Shown one piece after another: positions 26,006 through 39,639 of a stretch of 64,000 nucleotides of DNA (positions are counted from its first letter, which is position 1; each line of letters starts with the position of its first letter). Position numbers and translations under genes: made by a program. Under the pieces are notes generated by a model that worked only from the letters and a program-made list of their open reading frames with translations, searched no databases and was not told the origin of the DNA. Source of the DNA: Globodera rostochiensis (Eukaryota > Nematoda > Chromadorea > Rhabditida > Heteroderidae); NCBI GenBank assembly GCA_018350325.1, contig JAEVLN010000021.1, forward strand, positions 1,409,850-1,473,849. Reading direction: 5' to 3'.

Positions 26006-26942
26006 GACTTGTTTGAAAAAAAAATTTAATTTATTATTATTATTATTTTTTATATTGTCTATGGATTTAAATTTTAATAATGCATTCAGATAATTTCTTC
26101 TAATAAATTTTTTTACACAATTTTTTGTCAGTAAGAAAAATTTTCGATGTATTATTAAATTTTAAAAATTATTTTTAAGTATTGATCTCGTCATTTAATT
26201 GTTAATGCTTTCTAAATCATGCAAAATATTTGGTTACTTTTTTTATTTATATTTTTTATAAATGAGATTAGTTATTTATTTTCAAATAAAATATGGTTAT
26301 AATTTTATAATTTTTTTAGTTGAATTGTTATATTAAAGATTTTTTTCTGCTAAATGTAAATTTATTTCAGCTTTAAGCAGATTTTTTAGATTTTATGTCT
26401 CAAACTTGTTTTTAATGTTCATAAAGCTTTTCAAAGAGAGTCCAACACAACAGTGTCACAATTGAAAAATAATTATAATTTCGTTATTTAGTCCCATAAT
26501 ATTTAGCTATTTTTATTTATTTTAAGATTTCTGTTATTATTAATTTTATTTTTTTTTCTTTAATAAAACATTTTTTTAAAGAAATTTGAATTTTTTTTTA
26601 AACATATTTTATGGCAAATAAGAAAAAATATTCCGAAGAAAATACCTGCTTCCTAGGGTTTTTTTTAATCAAAAATATGAATGTAACGTAATGATTTAAC
26701 AGAATACCTAATAATTTAAGATTAATAAGATTCACGTATACGTCTTCAAATAATTATTTTTATGGTAACCTAATTGATTGAGATTATTCTAAATAAGTGA
26801 TGAAGTTTTAGACTTAATCATTGCTGCAGTCAAAATTACGGCTATTATAATAATGTCGACCTTTTTTGGTTTTATTTATTTCCATGAATCAATTTAAAAT
26901 TTGGACTGATTTATTTTGTATTGTCATTTGATTTTAAGGTAA

Positions 26943-27064
26943 TTAAATGCCACACATCAGGTCGATCCCCAGCAGATGGTCAATTTTTTTACCAGAATTG
27001 TCAAAATCTTCCGGCACAATTGGGTGAAGCGCGTGTCATTGTCGTCTGGTGCCTCCCAAAAGTC
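26943..27064 (-). pseudogene. Protein-like exon with an apparent frame break
   Basis: After an AATCAG acceptor, 24 open codons run to 26993 (starting DFWEAPDDNDTRF, with a Cys/Arg-containing amphipathic end). Codon use is unlike the AT-rich flanks. At 26993 the sequence continues GTAAAA, which could be a donor. It also continues to look coding, but in the next frame (KIDHLLGIDLMCGI then TAA), beyond a 7-base A run on this strand. So this is either an exon ending at a donor or a longer terminal exon with a homopolymer indel or assembly error. The family is not recognised. It lies downstream of the Fic-like fragment on the same strand. Confidence 0.35.
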
Positions 27065-28075
27065 CTGATTGATCAATTTAAGATTTAGATTTTAAGGCAT
27101 TAACTATTTTTTAAAATTAATATTTTCCACGCTAGCGTTTTCAATAATCGATGATATAAACATTTAATTTAATAATTTTTTTTTGTAAAGCGATTATTTG
27201 TTGTTTGTTGAATAAAAAATAGATTATTCTTTTGTGCTTTTTATTACAAATAATTTTATCTTTTTTACGTGCCTACTTTTCTTTAGTATATTCGGTTGCC
27301 TAAGCTTATTAATTTATTAGAATTGATTTATTTTTTAATTATAATTAGCTTTTTTCAATTGTCACTAATCAGGTATATAAAATGTTTTATGTTTAATCAT
27401 AACATTTTCAATTAACCATTTTGTATTTTTGTACAGTAAACATAATTTATGTCTGCGGAAATGATCCCGTATTGGCATAATGCTAGCATTGTTCTAGAAT
27501 GCAAGAGAAAAAGCAAAAATATTTTTATAGACCGTGATTTATATGAAAGTATTAGCAACTTTTTTTTATTTAATTACTTGGTAAAATTAATTTTAATCAA
27601 AATTAATTATTTATAATCAAGACTTTTAGAATTAACTGCGTACATCTATTTTTTATTTTATACTTCGCCTCTGTTTTACCAATTTTTTCATCCATTCTTG
27701 ATTTAAAAAATTTTATATATTTTATTTAATATGCGAATTAAGAGACAAAATTTTATTTTCAAATATAGTTATAATCTCTTATTATTAAAGAATAGGTTTT
27801 CTGATAAGGATAATAGAAATTAATTCATTAATTGTTCTTTGATTGGATAGTTTGAATTGGTTTTTATAAATGTAATTTATGGATAACATAAGTCGATAAA
27901 TGATTTGTGCGGCAAACCCTGCCAGTCATGGCCGTGCCCAATTATATTCGAATATTTTTTTAAATTTTCTAGAATTTTTAATGTTTATTTTTTCTCTGGT
28001 AAATTTTGAAAGGCTATTTCCGATTATTCCGAAGAGAACACCGCCATTCACCATGATAATCTTGATGAAGTTCAC

Positions 28076-28136
28076 CAGTGATCTTGAGACTCGACCGTTT
28101 CCATTTAAAGGGTATTAAATTGATCGCGATTATAAA
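28076..28136 (-). pseudogene. Second Fic-like fragment, frameshifted paralog
   Basis: The minus strand reads YPLNGNGRVSRSL, keeping the GNGRxxR half of the Fic motif. At DNA level it aligns with the 14.5 kb fragment from ATAATCGC through CCCTTTA..AATGG.AACGGT. Relative to that copy two bases are missing inside the motif, which takes HPF out of frame, and a TAA stands directly upstream. Both copies diverge at a GT after the last shared codon (CATG/GTCAGT, CACTG/GTGAAC), which suggests a shared exon end. I read it as a decayed paralog of the same exon. Confidence 0.42.
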
Positions 28137-28974
28137 AAAGGGGGGTTAAGAGATATACACAATTTAGAATTAATTTTTTTCAACATGAACTGCAGGCTGA
28201 AGCATTGATAATCTTTGCATGCGCGGGGATCACCCTGTTTTGTTCTCAGGCACTCATAATAATCAGCACGAAAAGTCTCGAGTTTTCGGTCTCAATTATA
28301 AATATTGCTATTTTAATTATTTATAATTTATAGTTTGAAGCATAGAGTAAAATAAGTCTCAATTTTTGATTGATTATGTATTTAAAAAATTGCTTTTATT
28401 TTTTTGTTTAAAATTATCAAGCTTATAAGATATAGAATTATTATCAAGTTTTAGTGAAACCTTTGATTTTATTCGTTCTTGATGAATTTATTAAATCATG
28501 ACATATTATCAAAACTCAAATAATTTTTTTTTCCTTTTTTTAAGTTTGTTAATTTACTAATGTTTTCCATAATTTATTTAATTACCTTATTTTATTATAG
28601 ATATTTTTGACTCTCCCAACTAATATTTATACTAAAATTAAATACAAAACTAGATTTTAATTTTTTGAAATTATTGATTTTTATTAACTTAACTGATTTA
28701 CCATATTGTTCAAAGATTATCGCACAATTTTTAATTATTGCATTATATAGTTATTTTTATTAAAAATGGCATTTTTTACTAAAACATGAAGACATTTTAA
28801 AATAATTTTTGAAGTTTTTTAATAAAAAGAAATTTGGTGACGCCTTTCAAATTAATTATACTGCTAATTATATTTTTGAGTAAAACAGAAAAAATTATAA
28901 TTTTGTTACTTTTTATTATTTGGCGATGTCAACCAGTGATGGTCGGAATTCCGATTTCCGACTAAAACGCACAA

Positions 28975-30690
28975 AATTTGAATTAATACAATAAAAATTT
29001 AAAAAATTGGCCAAACAACAACTCCTCATGAACTTCCAAAGAATTTGACTTAAATAATGGAAGTATTAAATTTTATTTTATTATAACTAAAATAAACCTA
29101 AAACAATCAAGCTACAAGAAAATTAATTTATCCTAACTTAAATTATAAAATTAAAAAATTGAAAGGGGAGGCAAATACTCTTTAAATTCATTAGAACGTA
29201 TTTTTCAAAGTTTAATATTAATCTTTAGTTTAACGGTAAAATACTCTCGGACACCGCAATTTCAGCACCAAACCTTGATGACAACAAAAACCCTTTCAGC
29301 CCGTTCTATATAAAAATAACAATAAAATAAAGTAAACATATTTAAATTCATAAGCCTGATGAAAATTTGTTTTTCTTTCAGTTAATAGATAAATTATATC
29401 GGATTTTTTTCTTAAAATTTTTACACCAAAGTCTTTACAATAAAAAATTGTTGAAAGACGCGGTGGCGTTAATTGTCTCTACCAACATGGAAAAAAATAA
29501 TTCATATTTTGTCTACAAATTATTAAATATATCAATTTCTAAATATAATTTGTTTATTTACTTAAATTATATCCTGATTATAAATTAATTCCTAAGGCAA
29601 TAAAATGTAAAGAATGTGTGAAAGCGATTAAATGGCCACATCTAAACTTTAGCGCCTTCTAAATCGGCAACCATTCGACGAGATGCAGTTCGACCAAGTC
29701 GTCAAGGGAAAAAAAATTTAAACGATAAAACCTAAATTCCATATAACTAATAAAGAATAATAAATAATGATTTCAAATTCTTTAATTTTTAAAGTTACAT
29801 TACAAATAAAATAAAATTAGAAAAATATATTAACTAACAATTAATAGAAGACTTTAAATCTCATAATCTTAAAAAAATATAAAATTAAATGTTATCGCAA
29901 CTTTGATTATATATGGTAAGATTAATATTTATTTTTGAACAAAAATCGATTTGATAATAATAAATTCTTTTCGGAAATCCGGTGAATAAAAACAAATTTT
30001 GAACCCTTTAAATTATTGAAATTTAATTTAGTACAATTAAATGTAAATTCCATGATAAAAGTTTGTGAAACAGGGAAACATGGTAAATATTTATGGATTT
30101 TAACAAAAAAACATGTAAGTCTAAAATTCCTATTACGGAGACCAGAAGAATTCGCGTTTGGTCAATTTACTTTTGCGACCAGCGCGGAAAATACAAAACG
30201 AAAATAATAAAAATAAAAATAACTAAAATAAAAACATAATTTTTTATTAAAATACATCTAAATAAGATTGCAAGAATTCGCCATCATAAAATGTAAAAAA
30301 TAAAACTAAAAAACATAAAGAGTTGTTAAAAACGGATGAAATAAAAAAATAAAAACAAAACTATTTATGCTCTTCGATTACAATTTATAATGAATAGAGA
30401 ACAAAAAAACCCCTAAATTATAAAAACCTTGCAAAAAAAGCTAATATCTGATATGAAATAAAATCGTTAGATATATAAAATAAAAAAATTACATAATTTT
30501 ATGTTACGAGTAAATTAAAATTAATAAATTAAAACCTTTATTCAATTAAAATTTAAACAAATACGGCATAGAGATTAAACAAAACCATATTAACATTTTA
30601 ATTTATATAATGAAACAAGGTATATAGAATAAATAAGAATAATAATAAAAATATAATACAATTATGTACAGGGATTCAAGACACATTTGT
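28975..30690. other. A-rich block, no gene seen
   Basis: The composition flips to A-rich at about 28975, just after a hAT-like word (CAGTGATGGTCGGAATTCCG at 28934), and back at about 30690. I find no matching second terminus. Frames in this block (29367-29588, 30016-30207) are Asn/Lys/Tyr-rich and look like chance. Confidence 0.4.
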
Positions 30691-31845
30691 CCGTGAGAGA
30701 TTATTTTAAATTTATAATAAAGCTATTTCTATTTTTAATAATTGATAATTGGTGCCTTATTTATCATTTTTAATTTGGAAGGCAAATTATAAGTCATTTT
30801 AAAAACATAGCGTTGGTTGCTGCAAATATATTTTGTAAAAATTTTATAAAGAATATTTTAAGATTAAAATGATACCGGTAGTTCGATAAAATTGTGTTAT
30901 TAAATTAATCGAGTAATGGTTTTATATACTAATTTGTTTACTTTTAATTAGAAAAAACTGTTTTTTAAATTTAAAAAGTCATTTTTCTCATTTACTAATT
31001 TGGTGACTTCCCATTACCCATGCGGCTTAACTCTCCATTGTGCATCCGTTATTGTTTATGTTGGCACTGTATCTGTATTTTTTTATTCTTTTTGACCTTT
31101 AATTATTTTATTTTATTTTGTTTTTGCAAAATTATTTTTTAAGTTGTATGAAATAGAAAAAATACATTTATGTTAAATCTATCAAACCGAGTCGGTGCCT
31201 AATATTATTAGAGCTCTGTTAATACATTTAGATTTAATTTATTCTAAAATAGTGTTGAATCACTTTGAAGTAATTTAATTGAATGTTCAGTGCAATTCAA
31301 TTTATCTAGTTCCACAATTGTCATACCTTAAGGCCTTGATAGTTTTTTAGTTTATGTATTGAAGTTTGTTGATTATTTTTTGAATTTTTTATAACAATTC
31401 GCCGATTTCAGAATTTTTTTGCACGTGGATTTAAAAGAGTTTTTTTTTTGTTTTTTAATTTTTTTTTCTGCCTTTTTTAATATAAACGTAGATTTAATTT
31501 TTTGTTTTTTAAGGCTAATCAGAATAAACTTACATAAATATATTTTATAATTCTATAAGTTGTTTTTTAACAATCTGTTCTTTTCTCTGAAGAAGTAAAC
31601 TTTAAATTATTATAATTGCGTTCACCAAACGCTTAAGAAACGAGCTTTTCCTTGCTGAGTTTACAAATTTTTTATAAACTAGTGTACCGATTAATAGTTT
31701 TTTCTTAAATTAATCTAGTAATTTCTTAATTTTGGTGTTTAACCATATACTCTGCGCAAACATTCTATTTAATTAAAATAATTTTCATCTAATCTTTATA
31801 TAAAATTCAGACGTGCACAGAATAGCATCCCCCCCCCCCTGCCCC
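30690..31845. other. T-rich block inside A-rich surroundings
   Basis: About 1.15 kb of T-rich + strand sits between A-rich blocks. It contains repeat R5 (31572-31790), whose inverted partner lies in an A-rich stretch at 48478-48690. The whole block may be a local inversion. No gene is visible. Confidence 0.45.
31572..31790 (+). repeat. Inverted dispersed repeat R5, copy 1
   Basis: About 220 bases, including GCGTTCACCAAACGCTTAAG and CATATACTCTGCGCAAAC, are found inverted at 48478-48690. Short indels separate the copies. Confidence 0.8.
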
Positions 31846-33257
31846 AGCTCGGATATGAAAATTCATAAATTAAAATTATAAAAATCAATTTTCCGCGACT
31901 CGTAAAGATTTTTTGTTAAGTGCAATTTAATTTAAGTGCTTATGTGAATCCTTAAAGATAAAATAAAACAAAATATTAAACAAAACTAAAATATGCAAAA
32001 ATATCTCAACTGAAAAAAGTATAAAATTTGTCAATTTAGAAAAATATAAATATATAAAATGGTTCGCACGAGAGAGCGGGCTAAAGATAGAGACGGATAA
32101 CCAACAGCATATCAATTCTAATTTTTATATAAATGCATATTTAAAAGCTTCTTTCACTAAATCTGGTAAAACAATAAAAAATTTAACCAAAAAATGTATT
32201 ACATAAAATGAAATTGAATATTCATTATTTTATTTATAATATTGAAAATATGTAATTAACAAAAAAGAAATCATACAATAAAATAATTACAAAAACTGGT
32301 TAGCGAAAAAATATTTTGAATATAAATAAAATTATCAATAAATTCTAGAAAAGAGGAATTTCAAAATACTAATATGCTAGCGACAAAAGCAAGTCGACAC
32401 CTTACAATATGAATAATTAAAAATATAATTTTTGAAAATTTAAAAAAACATTCATATAAATTTAGTGCCAATTTTGGTTAAGAAAAACCTAATTAAGCGT
32501 ACTTTTTCGAAACATAAAACTTCCGGAGCGGGTTTGCTTATTTTAATTTAATTATATTACTTGAAAACAATTTAAAAAAACTAAAATATAAACCTTTTAT
32601 TACTCAAAAATGTTGACCCAAATTGATTTAAATATGTCGAATAGACGAATTTCGCCCGCTCGCAAAAACACGAACAAATAGGACAATGTTTTCCCATGCA
32701 TAAATTAAAAGCGAACGCAAATTGTTGCGCGGGGGGGGGTGAAAGTTGGGCATTTCATTCATTCATTCATTCCTCTCACAAAAAGTGTTGAGCCGTTCAT
32801 TCAATTTCCTCGAATTACATTCACCGCCCAAAAAATCAATTTTCAAACAGTTAAATTTGTTAATCGCTAATTTACACATTGATAAGTTGATTAGATCGAA
32901 CCAAAAAAAGTGCATCAAGAAATAATTTGTTTAGACTCCTCTACTATATCCGAAAACCCCAAAATAAACTGAAAATGGGGGCTACTTATCCCTCATTTTT
33001 GATCAAGCAGGATTAAAAATGAATTTATATGATTTATGGATTTTAGTTCCTTTTTTTTTTTGTAAATTCATTCTGAACCAATAATTTCAACAATTTGCTT
33101 TTGTATGGATCGAAATATAGTTTTGAAAATAATAGCATTATTATTAGTTTATTGTATAAAGTAATATATGATTGATTGCGGTTAAAATATTTTAGAACAA
33201 ATTATATAAAAAAGGTGTTTGATCAATTAAACTTTCAAAACAATAAGTACAAACGAT

Positions 33258-33697
33258 GTGATTTTATAAAAAAATTAAATGAATGCAATGAACAATTAAT
33301 ATTTGTGTAAAATATATGCCAAAGCAATGCGTTTTGCGTTGAATTAATTTGTGTCGGGTAAACAAACAAACTATGTTTGTGACCTAAAGCACAACTGTAC
33401 CAAAATTCACAAAAATAAAAGATTTATACATTATGATAATAATTAAATATTTAACTAATATTTTACTTATTTATATTTGACATTTATAATATTAAATTGT
33501 AAAAAAAGATGTATTATACAAATATTGAAATGTAAATTTGAATGAAAATAAACATAAAATAGCTATTGATTATTTGTCACCATTAACATTTGAACAAATT
33601 TAATTTATACGCAAATGTTAATTAAAAATTAATTAAAGCCATGCTCATATGTAATATTTGCCTACAAAATTTTAATAAAATATACTTTTGTGATTTA
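33258..33697 (+). repeat. Dispersed repeat R1, copy 2
   Basis: Direct partner of 6307-6872, shorter by about 120 bases where copy 1 carries the start of its small ORF. The downstream part, including GTCGGGTAAACAAA and the following 300 bases, is retained. Confidence 0.8.
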
Positions 33698-34869
33698 CTT
33701 GATGTCGTCAGTGGTCATTTTGACGCAAATGAAGACAGAACCAGACTTAAATAAATACAAAAATATTAATTAATCAACTTATTGCATGGTTTTTAGTTTT
33801 TTTATTATTGATTAAACGTTTAAAAACTGATCAGATAAATATCATTAAAGCGATTGGACGCACGAAAATGAGAATTGAATCAAATCAAACGAAATATGTT
33901 TCGTGGATATTATAGAAAAAATTTAAAAATAACTAGAATAAATAAATTTATTTAATTAAACTTTAATTTTAAATAATTATTAAAAGATTCAATTTGATTC
34001 AGGAAAGCGACAATGATGCTATATTAATTGGATTCATTCAGCCGAAAGCATGCAGTAAAATAATATGAATCTTTGTGGATAAATAAAATCTTTTAAAATT
34101 ATTAATAAATAAAAAAAATAATCAAAAATCATTTGCTAATAATTAAAATTAAATAAAATTGCTATGTTAATAAATTAAAATTATATATTGACAACACAAA
34201 TTTTGAAGTCAAAAAAAATAAAAATTATTCAAAATTAACTTAACCAGAAAAATAAAGCAAAGACATCACCTGCCAACATAATCACTTACAAATGCTGTCT
34301 ACGTCATATTTTCAGTGGTAACCAAGAGGGGTTCAACCTTTTTGCACTTAAATATTTTGTTCAATTTTATTAATTACTTTTAACTAAATACCTAATACCT
34401 AAACAATAAATAATTCGACGACGAGCCCATGAGCCAGAGAAAAAACGGGACGATTACTACTATAATTTTGGGAAAAATCAAACAATAAACAAAATTCAGA
34501 AAAAAGAATCTCCATAAAATGTATTTTTGTAAATAAATAAAACAAAAATACTATTTATCTATATAAAAAATTTAATTGTAAAAAATATTAATAATAAAAA
34601 AAAATTTCTAAAAATAACAATTTATCTTAAAATGTTTAGATAATTTTATTCTGTGAAATAAATACATATAAGGCAACTTTAACTATTTTCCAAAGGCCAC
34701 AGATTGTGCACCGAACTTAAAGAATCAGCAAACGAAAGCTTATTGGTTTTTTTACCAAACGAGACTAAATTATAAATATATTGAAATCATGCTGATATTA
34801 AAAACTATTAAAGAATGGGCAACATTAATCATTTCTTAAATTAACCCATAAAAAACGTCTACAATTCAG

Positions 34870-34960
34870 GCAGATGCTTTGCATGTTTTCGATCGAGAGC
34901 ATCAACTAGCCGCCGTCCAAAAAATGTCGCCCGCCACGATCAATAAATTATTCTGCGCAT
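34870..34960 (+). CDS. Candidate internal exon, unknown protein
   Basis: An acceptor (CTACAATTCAG) is followed by 30 open codons plus one base, then GTATTT as a possible donor. The reading starts ADALHVFDREHQL and has a balanced residue mix despite AT-rich flanks. Without splicing, the frame would stop five codons further. The opposite strand is also open across the same islet, so strand is not certain. No domain is recognised. Confidence 0.25.
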
Positions 34961-37900
34961 GTATTTATAATGAATAATAAAAAAATAAATAACTGTGATT
35001 TATTATAAATTTTCTAAACCAATATTGTAAGATTATTTTAGCGCAAACAATATAAATATGTAATACATTTTATTATTTTATTTGAGAAAAATGACATACT
35101 AATCTAATATTGCCAATAAAAGTTTAAAATCGCTATTTAAATCCATAATTTCTTTGGAATTAAAAATAAGCAACAACGTCTTATCTTATTGAATTTTATA
35201 TTTTAAATGATTTAAATTATTAACTTAATCATAAAGGGTTTATCATAAATTACGATATAGTGAATTTTTATAAATAATTAATACAACATAAATCGGTATT
35301 AAACGGATATTAAATATAAAAATTACTTAAAGAAATTATAAAAATTAAACAGCAATAAACATAATTTTAACTTTTATTTTCATTTTATAATCGATCCAAA
35401 CCCCATCTCTATAAGTTTTATTACAATTCACATTCCGAATTTTTTAAAGATAGACGATGTACTTTTTAAACATTTTTTTTTGAAAATCTCAGTTTATAAA
35501 AATTTATATATAGTTTAATTATTAATTATTAAAAATGTTTGTTTCGTGTTTTTTGTTAGTTTTTGGCGTTCCGTTCGTTTCGTAAATTTTTGCCAGTTTT
35601 GTTTTGTGTTTCGTTAATTAAAAAAATAATTTGCTGGTTTCTTTTTTGAGTTTCGGTAATTGCCCGCAATAACTATAGTTCTAGACCGATGTATTAAAAT
35701 ATAAAAAATTAATTTTCAATAATTATAATATTATGCATTTTACACAATTTGTTTATTAAAATTAATTCATCTTTTAATTTAAATCCAAGCAAATGTTTTA
35801 TTAGTATATAAATATGTGATTAAGAAAATTAATGTTGGTTATTTAAATAAAAGCATAATTAACTTACAATACTACAAATTTAAATAAATATAGAAAGTTG
35901 AAAAAGAGCATAAAATGTAATAAATATAATATTAAAAAAACAGATGTTTGAGAAAATACTGCAAATATGTATTTTCAAGTTAGTGTTTATATGTCAAAAA
36001 ATTCTTAGCAAAATCAACTAGATATAAATTTTTGAATAATATTGTAAATTTTCTAATACGGCTATAGATTTAGTAAATAAACTTATTCAAAGCAAATAGA
36101 CATCTGAATAAATTGAAAAACAAGCCTATTCATACCATCGGGCCAGAAATGAAGAACAAAATAATATATTAAAATGTAAAACAAAATCTTTAAAAAATGC
36201 AAGGGGACCAATGGATCAACGCAATATGATACAGGCTTCGAAACAATAATATATTGAAAAAACCAACAAAATACCAGCAATTAATTGCCTTCTAAAATAA
36301 AAGTGTGAAAAGATAACTATAGAAAAATAATGCGAATAATATGAAAAGGGATTAAAAATTATGGTTATATATGAAGATTAAATAACGATTATACTTAATA
36401 ATCCTATACTTGACAAGGCGACCCGACTAATATGCGTGGAAAAAAACTACAAGGGCGCAACTTTCTTTTGATAGTGTGTAGAAACATAATTTATTTAATA
36501 CGTATGGCATTTGCTAAAATTATAATTGCTAAAAATAAAACTTGCCAAAATAAATTAATTTTAATGAACTTAACTGTTTGACCTTATTAACAATCTGGTA
36601 AAAGGTAAAATTAAACGAAAAAAATTATTAGAAAAAACTTTAATTAAAAACAAATTGTTTAAAAGAAAACTCAAAAAAGGAAACAAAAAGACAACAGAAA
36701 AAACCTATGAACAACATAATAAAGAATACAATAAAAAAGGCCATTACTAATACCTACCTGATCGACTTCATCTTGTCAGGGATCTACATCATTTGATTTT
36801 AATTGGCAATATCTAAGCTCAGATTAATAATAGAATAAATTTTTGTCGTAAAATTAAATATAACAACTAGACATTCAATTCTCTGGCTCAATAAATCCAC
36901 GAGGACATATTTTAAAAAATGAATGGTTATTTTTATCAATTAATGAAAAAATAATTTGTTAAATTGCCTTATCAGTAACCAATAATGTGAAAATCAAAAA
37001 ACTCAAAATAAAAATTTATTTACAGGGTGACAAATAAGTCTTTGGACGTTTTTGAATATGTATTTTACTTTTATTTTTTAAATCTTATTCTTTGTTCATA
37101 CATCCATTTTGTAGCCCGTTCAATTCTCTATCATGGCCAATTACCGCCAATCAATAATTACTTGAGACAATCAAGGACGCTTCAAACATTTCTGCCCTGC
37201 TCGGGATCCCCAAAAGCACAGCCCACTACACAATCAAAAAATTCAAGTGCAAAATTTTTTGCTTAAAAAAATTCCAAAAATATATCAAACAGCACGGCAC
37301 ACTCCTTGACCTTCCACGTAGCGGGAGACCCCGATCCGTTAACACTTCCCGGATTTAATTAATATCAATATTTATAACTAAAATTTTGTAATTTTTACGT
37401 AAACTGAAAAAATATAACTGTCTAAAAATTTTTTAAGTAAACGGATGGTAGATAATTTTGTTGGTTATTTTTTTAAATAATGAAGATAATATTTGTCAAG
37501 AACCACTCTAAATTTTGATATTAATAAGTATAAAAAAACTCAATAAAACAATTTTAGTGTAAGCAGAGTGGTTTGGTCCGCTTATTGCTCAAAAACTCCG
37601 ACCAACAAACTAAAAATATACTTATGTATTTGGTGTGCCCATCAATTTAAAAATAATAAAATTGGCAATAAAATTCAAACCAAAGAATGAAGACAACAAA
37701 TTATAATCCCTCCGGAACGCAGTCATAAAACAGTTAAATGAATTATGTTTAAAAAGTCTCTAACCTAAACAAAATCTCTAATTAAAAACTAATAAATTTT
37801 AAACTGCTTATAATTAATTGACATTTTATTTTAAATTTAATTTTTAAATTTTATAATGAATATTTTGATAGTTTAACCCAAAACTAAATAACTAAATAAT

Positions 37901-38566
37901 TCGAAAAATTGTAGTAAATTAAACAAAAATAAAAACTATGACTAATATTCAAGTTTAAAAGGTTAAACAAAAAAATCAATATAATTGAATGAAAATTGTA
38001 AAAAAAAAAGTGTACGCTAAAAAATGTATCAATTTTCTATAATTAGACACATTGTAGATTTTCAATATAACATCACAAACCTCAGACGTGATGCACGAAG
38101 TGGAAACTCATTTTTATTATAAAAAAGGTATAAACACAATAAAAAACGTTAAAAATAAGCTATTTCTGTCTTGATAATGATTTATTTGAAGGGGAGTCAA
38201 TCCGGCAATGATTCCAAATGTACCTGTCTCGTTTAAAAATAAAGACTACAATAAATTCAAGTCATTGTCACTCTATTTTCAAATTGAAACCCTTTACTAA
38301 TTTAAACATAAACAAGATAGATGAAGTAGCAAATGCAAAGATGACTCTGGAATAATAGATGGTACTACCACAATATAATTAATTCACCAAGGGTTAAAAA
38401 ATACGGGATAATTATTAATTAACTATCTTTGGTTATAATTCGCAAACAACAAATGTTTAGAGGCAAATACAAATTTTAAATAATATTTATTAGTTAAAAT
38501 TATATTGATATTTATATAATATTTAAAATTTACTTAAATGTGATTACATTAACAAACTATTTTAAG

Positions 38567-38576
38567 NNNNNNNNNN
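38567..38576. other. Assembly gap (10 N)
   Basis: Ten N bases between TTTTAAG and AATAG. The round number marks a scaffold join of unknown length, so order and distance across this point depend on scaffolding. Confidence 0.98.
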
Positions 38577-39639
38577 AATAGTAAAAGTATTAAAAAATAA
38601 TATATTATAAAACAACCACATCGATTACTTATATTATAATTTAATATTTTTGGTCACTAATGTTTTAAAAAACAATTTAATGTTGAAATAAAGTCAAACC
38701 TATTAGTTTGACATCTATCTGTAAGCATAAAAATACTCAGATATTGAAGTCTAAAATAATATTAAATAATTTTAAATATGAGCCAATTCAATACCTTTAC
38801 ATATAGTTTAATGTGATTTTTATACTTTATTTTACCATAATCAAATTGGCGATGATTTAAATTAAAATAATTTTAAAACATTAGAATTACAGAGAAAAAT
38901 ATTTTTAAACAATTAATAACTTATTTTTAACCACAATGCCTAATTTATTTATTTTGAATGCTATTTAACTTTAAATTTGTTCGCAAATAAAGGTTATAAA
39001 AAATTAATCTAATACAAATCAAAATAAATTTTCAAAAATTCGAAAGGAACATATCCATTACCACATTACCAGAGGATAACACATGAGAGCCTGACGGGAA
39101 CAATGAAATGTAAAATATTTCATAAATAGTTACAACGTAATATTCGACTTAATCATAGACCAAATATTCATGGAAACCAGATTTAATTAAAGTCTTCACA
39201 GGGTGTTGCTTCCTCGCTGCTTTCGAAAAAAATTATAAAATTTGCTGAAATGCAATGTTTTAATTTATGTGCATTTTGCGTCTGATAAACATAAAAAAAT
39301 TTAATTTATATTTAGGGAAATAATAGCATTTTTTTATTTTAAAATAAAACCATTATTTTAAAGGTGAAATATTTTATCTATCTTATAAAACATAAATGAA
39401 AAAATATAACAAAAATGTTTGCTATTTAATAATTACCATATTTTAATTTTGTTTATGGAATTTGATCTTCATGTTTTGGCGTCGAAGCAACAACGACCGG
39501 GGACAAAATGGATTAATTACAGCTTCTTTCTATGGCAAGGTTGACGTTGATTGTTTGTGTGCCACACTGGCACGACCCGTTTTATGAACAAAATCTTTAC
39601 CATTTTATTTTGAACTAAAACTTAAAAATTAAAAATGTG

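Larger units (their letters stand above)
10550..28970. other. T-rich strand domain with dispersed repeats and minus-strand islets
   Basis: The + strand is T-rich for about 18 kb. Outside the listed repeats, transposon candidate and islets I find only AT-rich sequence. Many GC-richer islets read best on the minus strand. Both recognisable ones (Fic motifs at 14.5 and 28.1 kb) and the well-bounded islet at 26.99-27.06 kb lie on that strand. The longest + strand frames (85 aa at 19726-19983, 70 aa at 20634-20846, 76 aa at 13175-13405) are low-complexity hydrophobic or Phe/Leu-rich reads of T-rich DNA. I do not call them genes. Confidence 0.45.

Noticed and set aside
28934..28975. hAT-like terminus CAGTGATGGTCGGAATTCCG
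   Set aside because: No inverse copy or target duplication was found downstream. CGGAAATCCGGTG at about 29970 is too weak a match.
29222..29280. tRNA-like D-arm (TTTAGTTTAACGGTAAAATAC)
   Set aside because: No B box or T arm follows and no acceptor stem can be formed.
31967..36796. Several plus-strand frames of 30-80 codons without ATG
   Set aside because: At this base composition I estimate that roughly a dozen frames over 50 codons are expected by chance in 20 kb, so length and protein-like look are not evidence.
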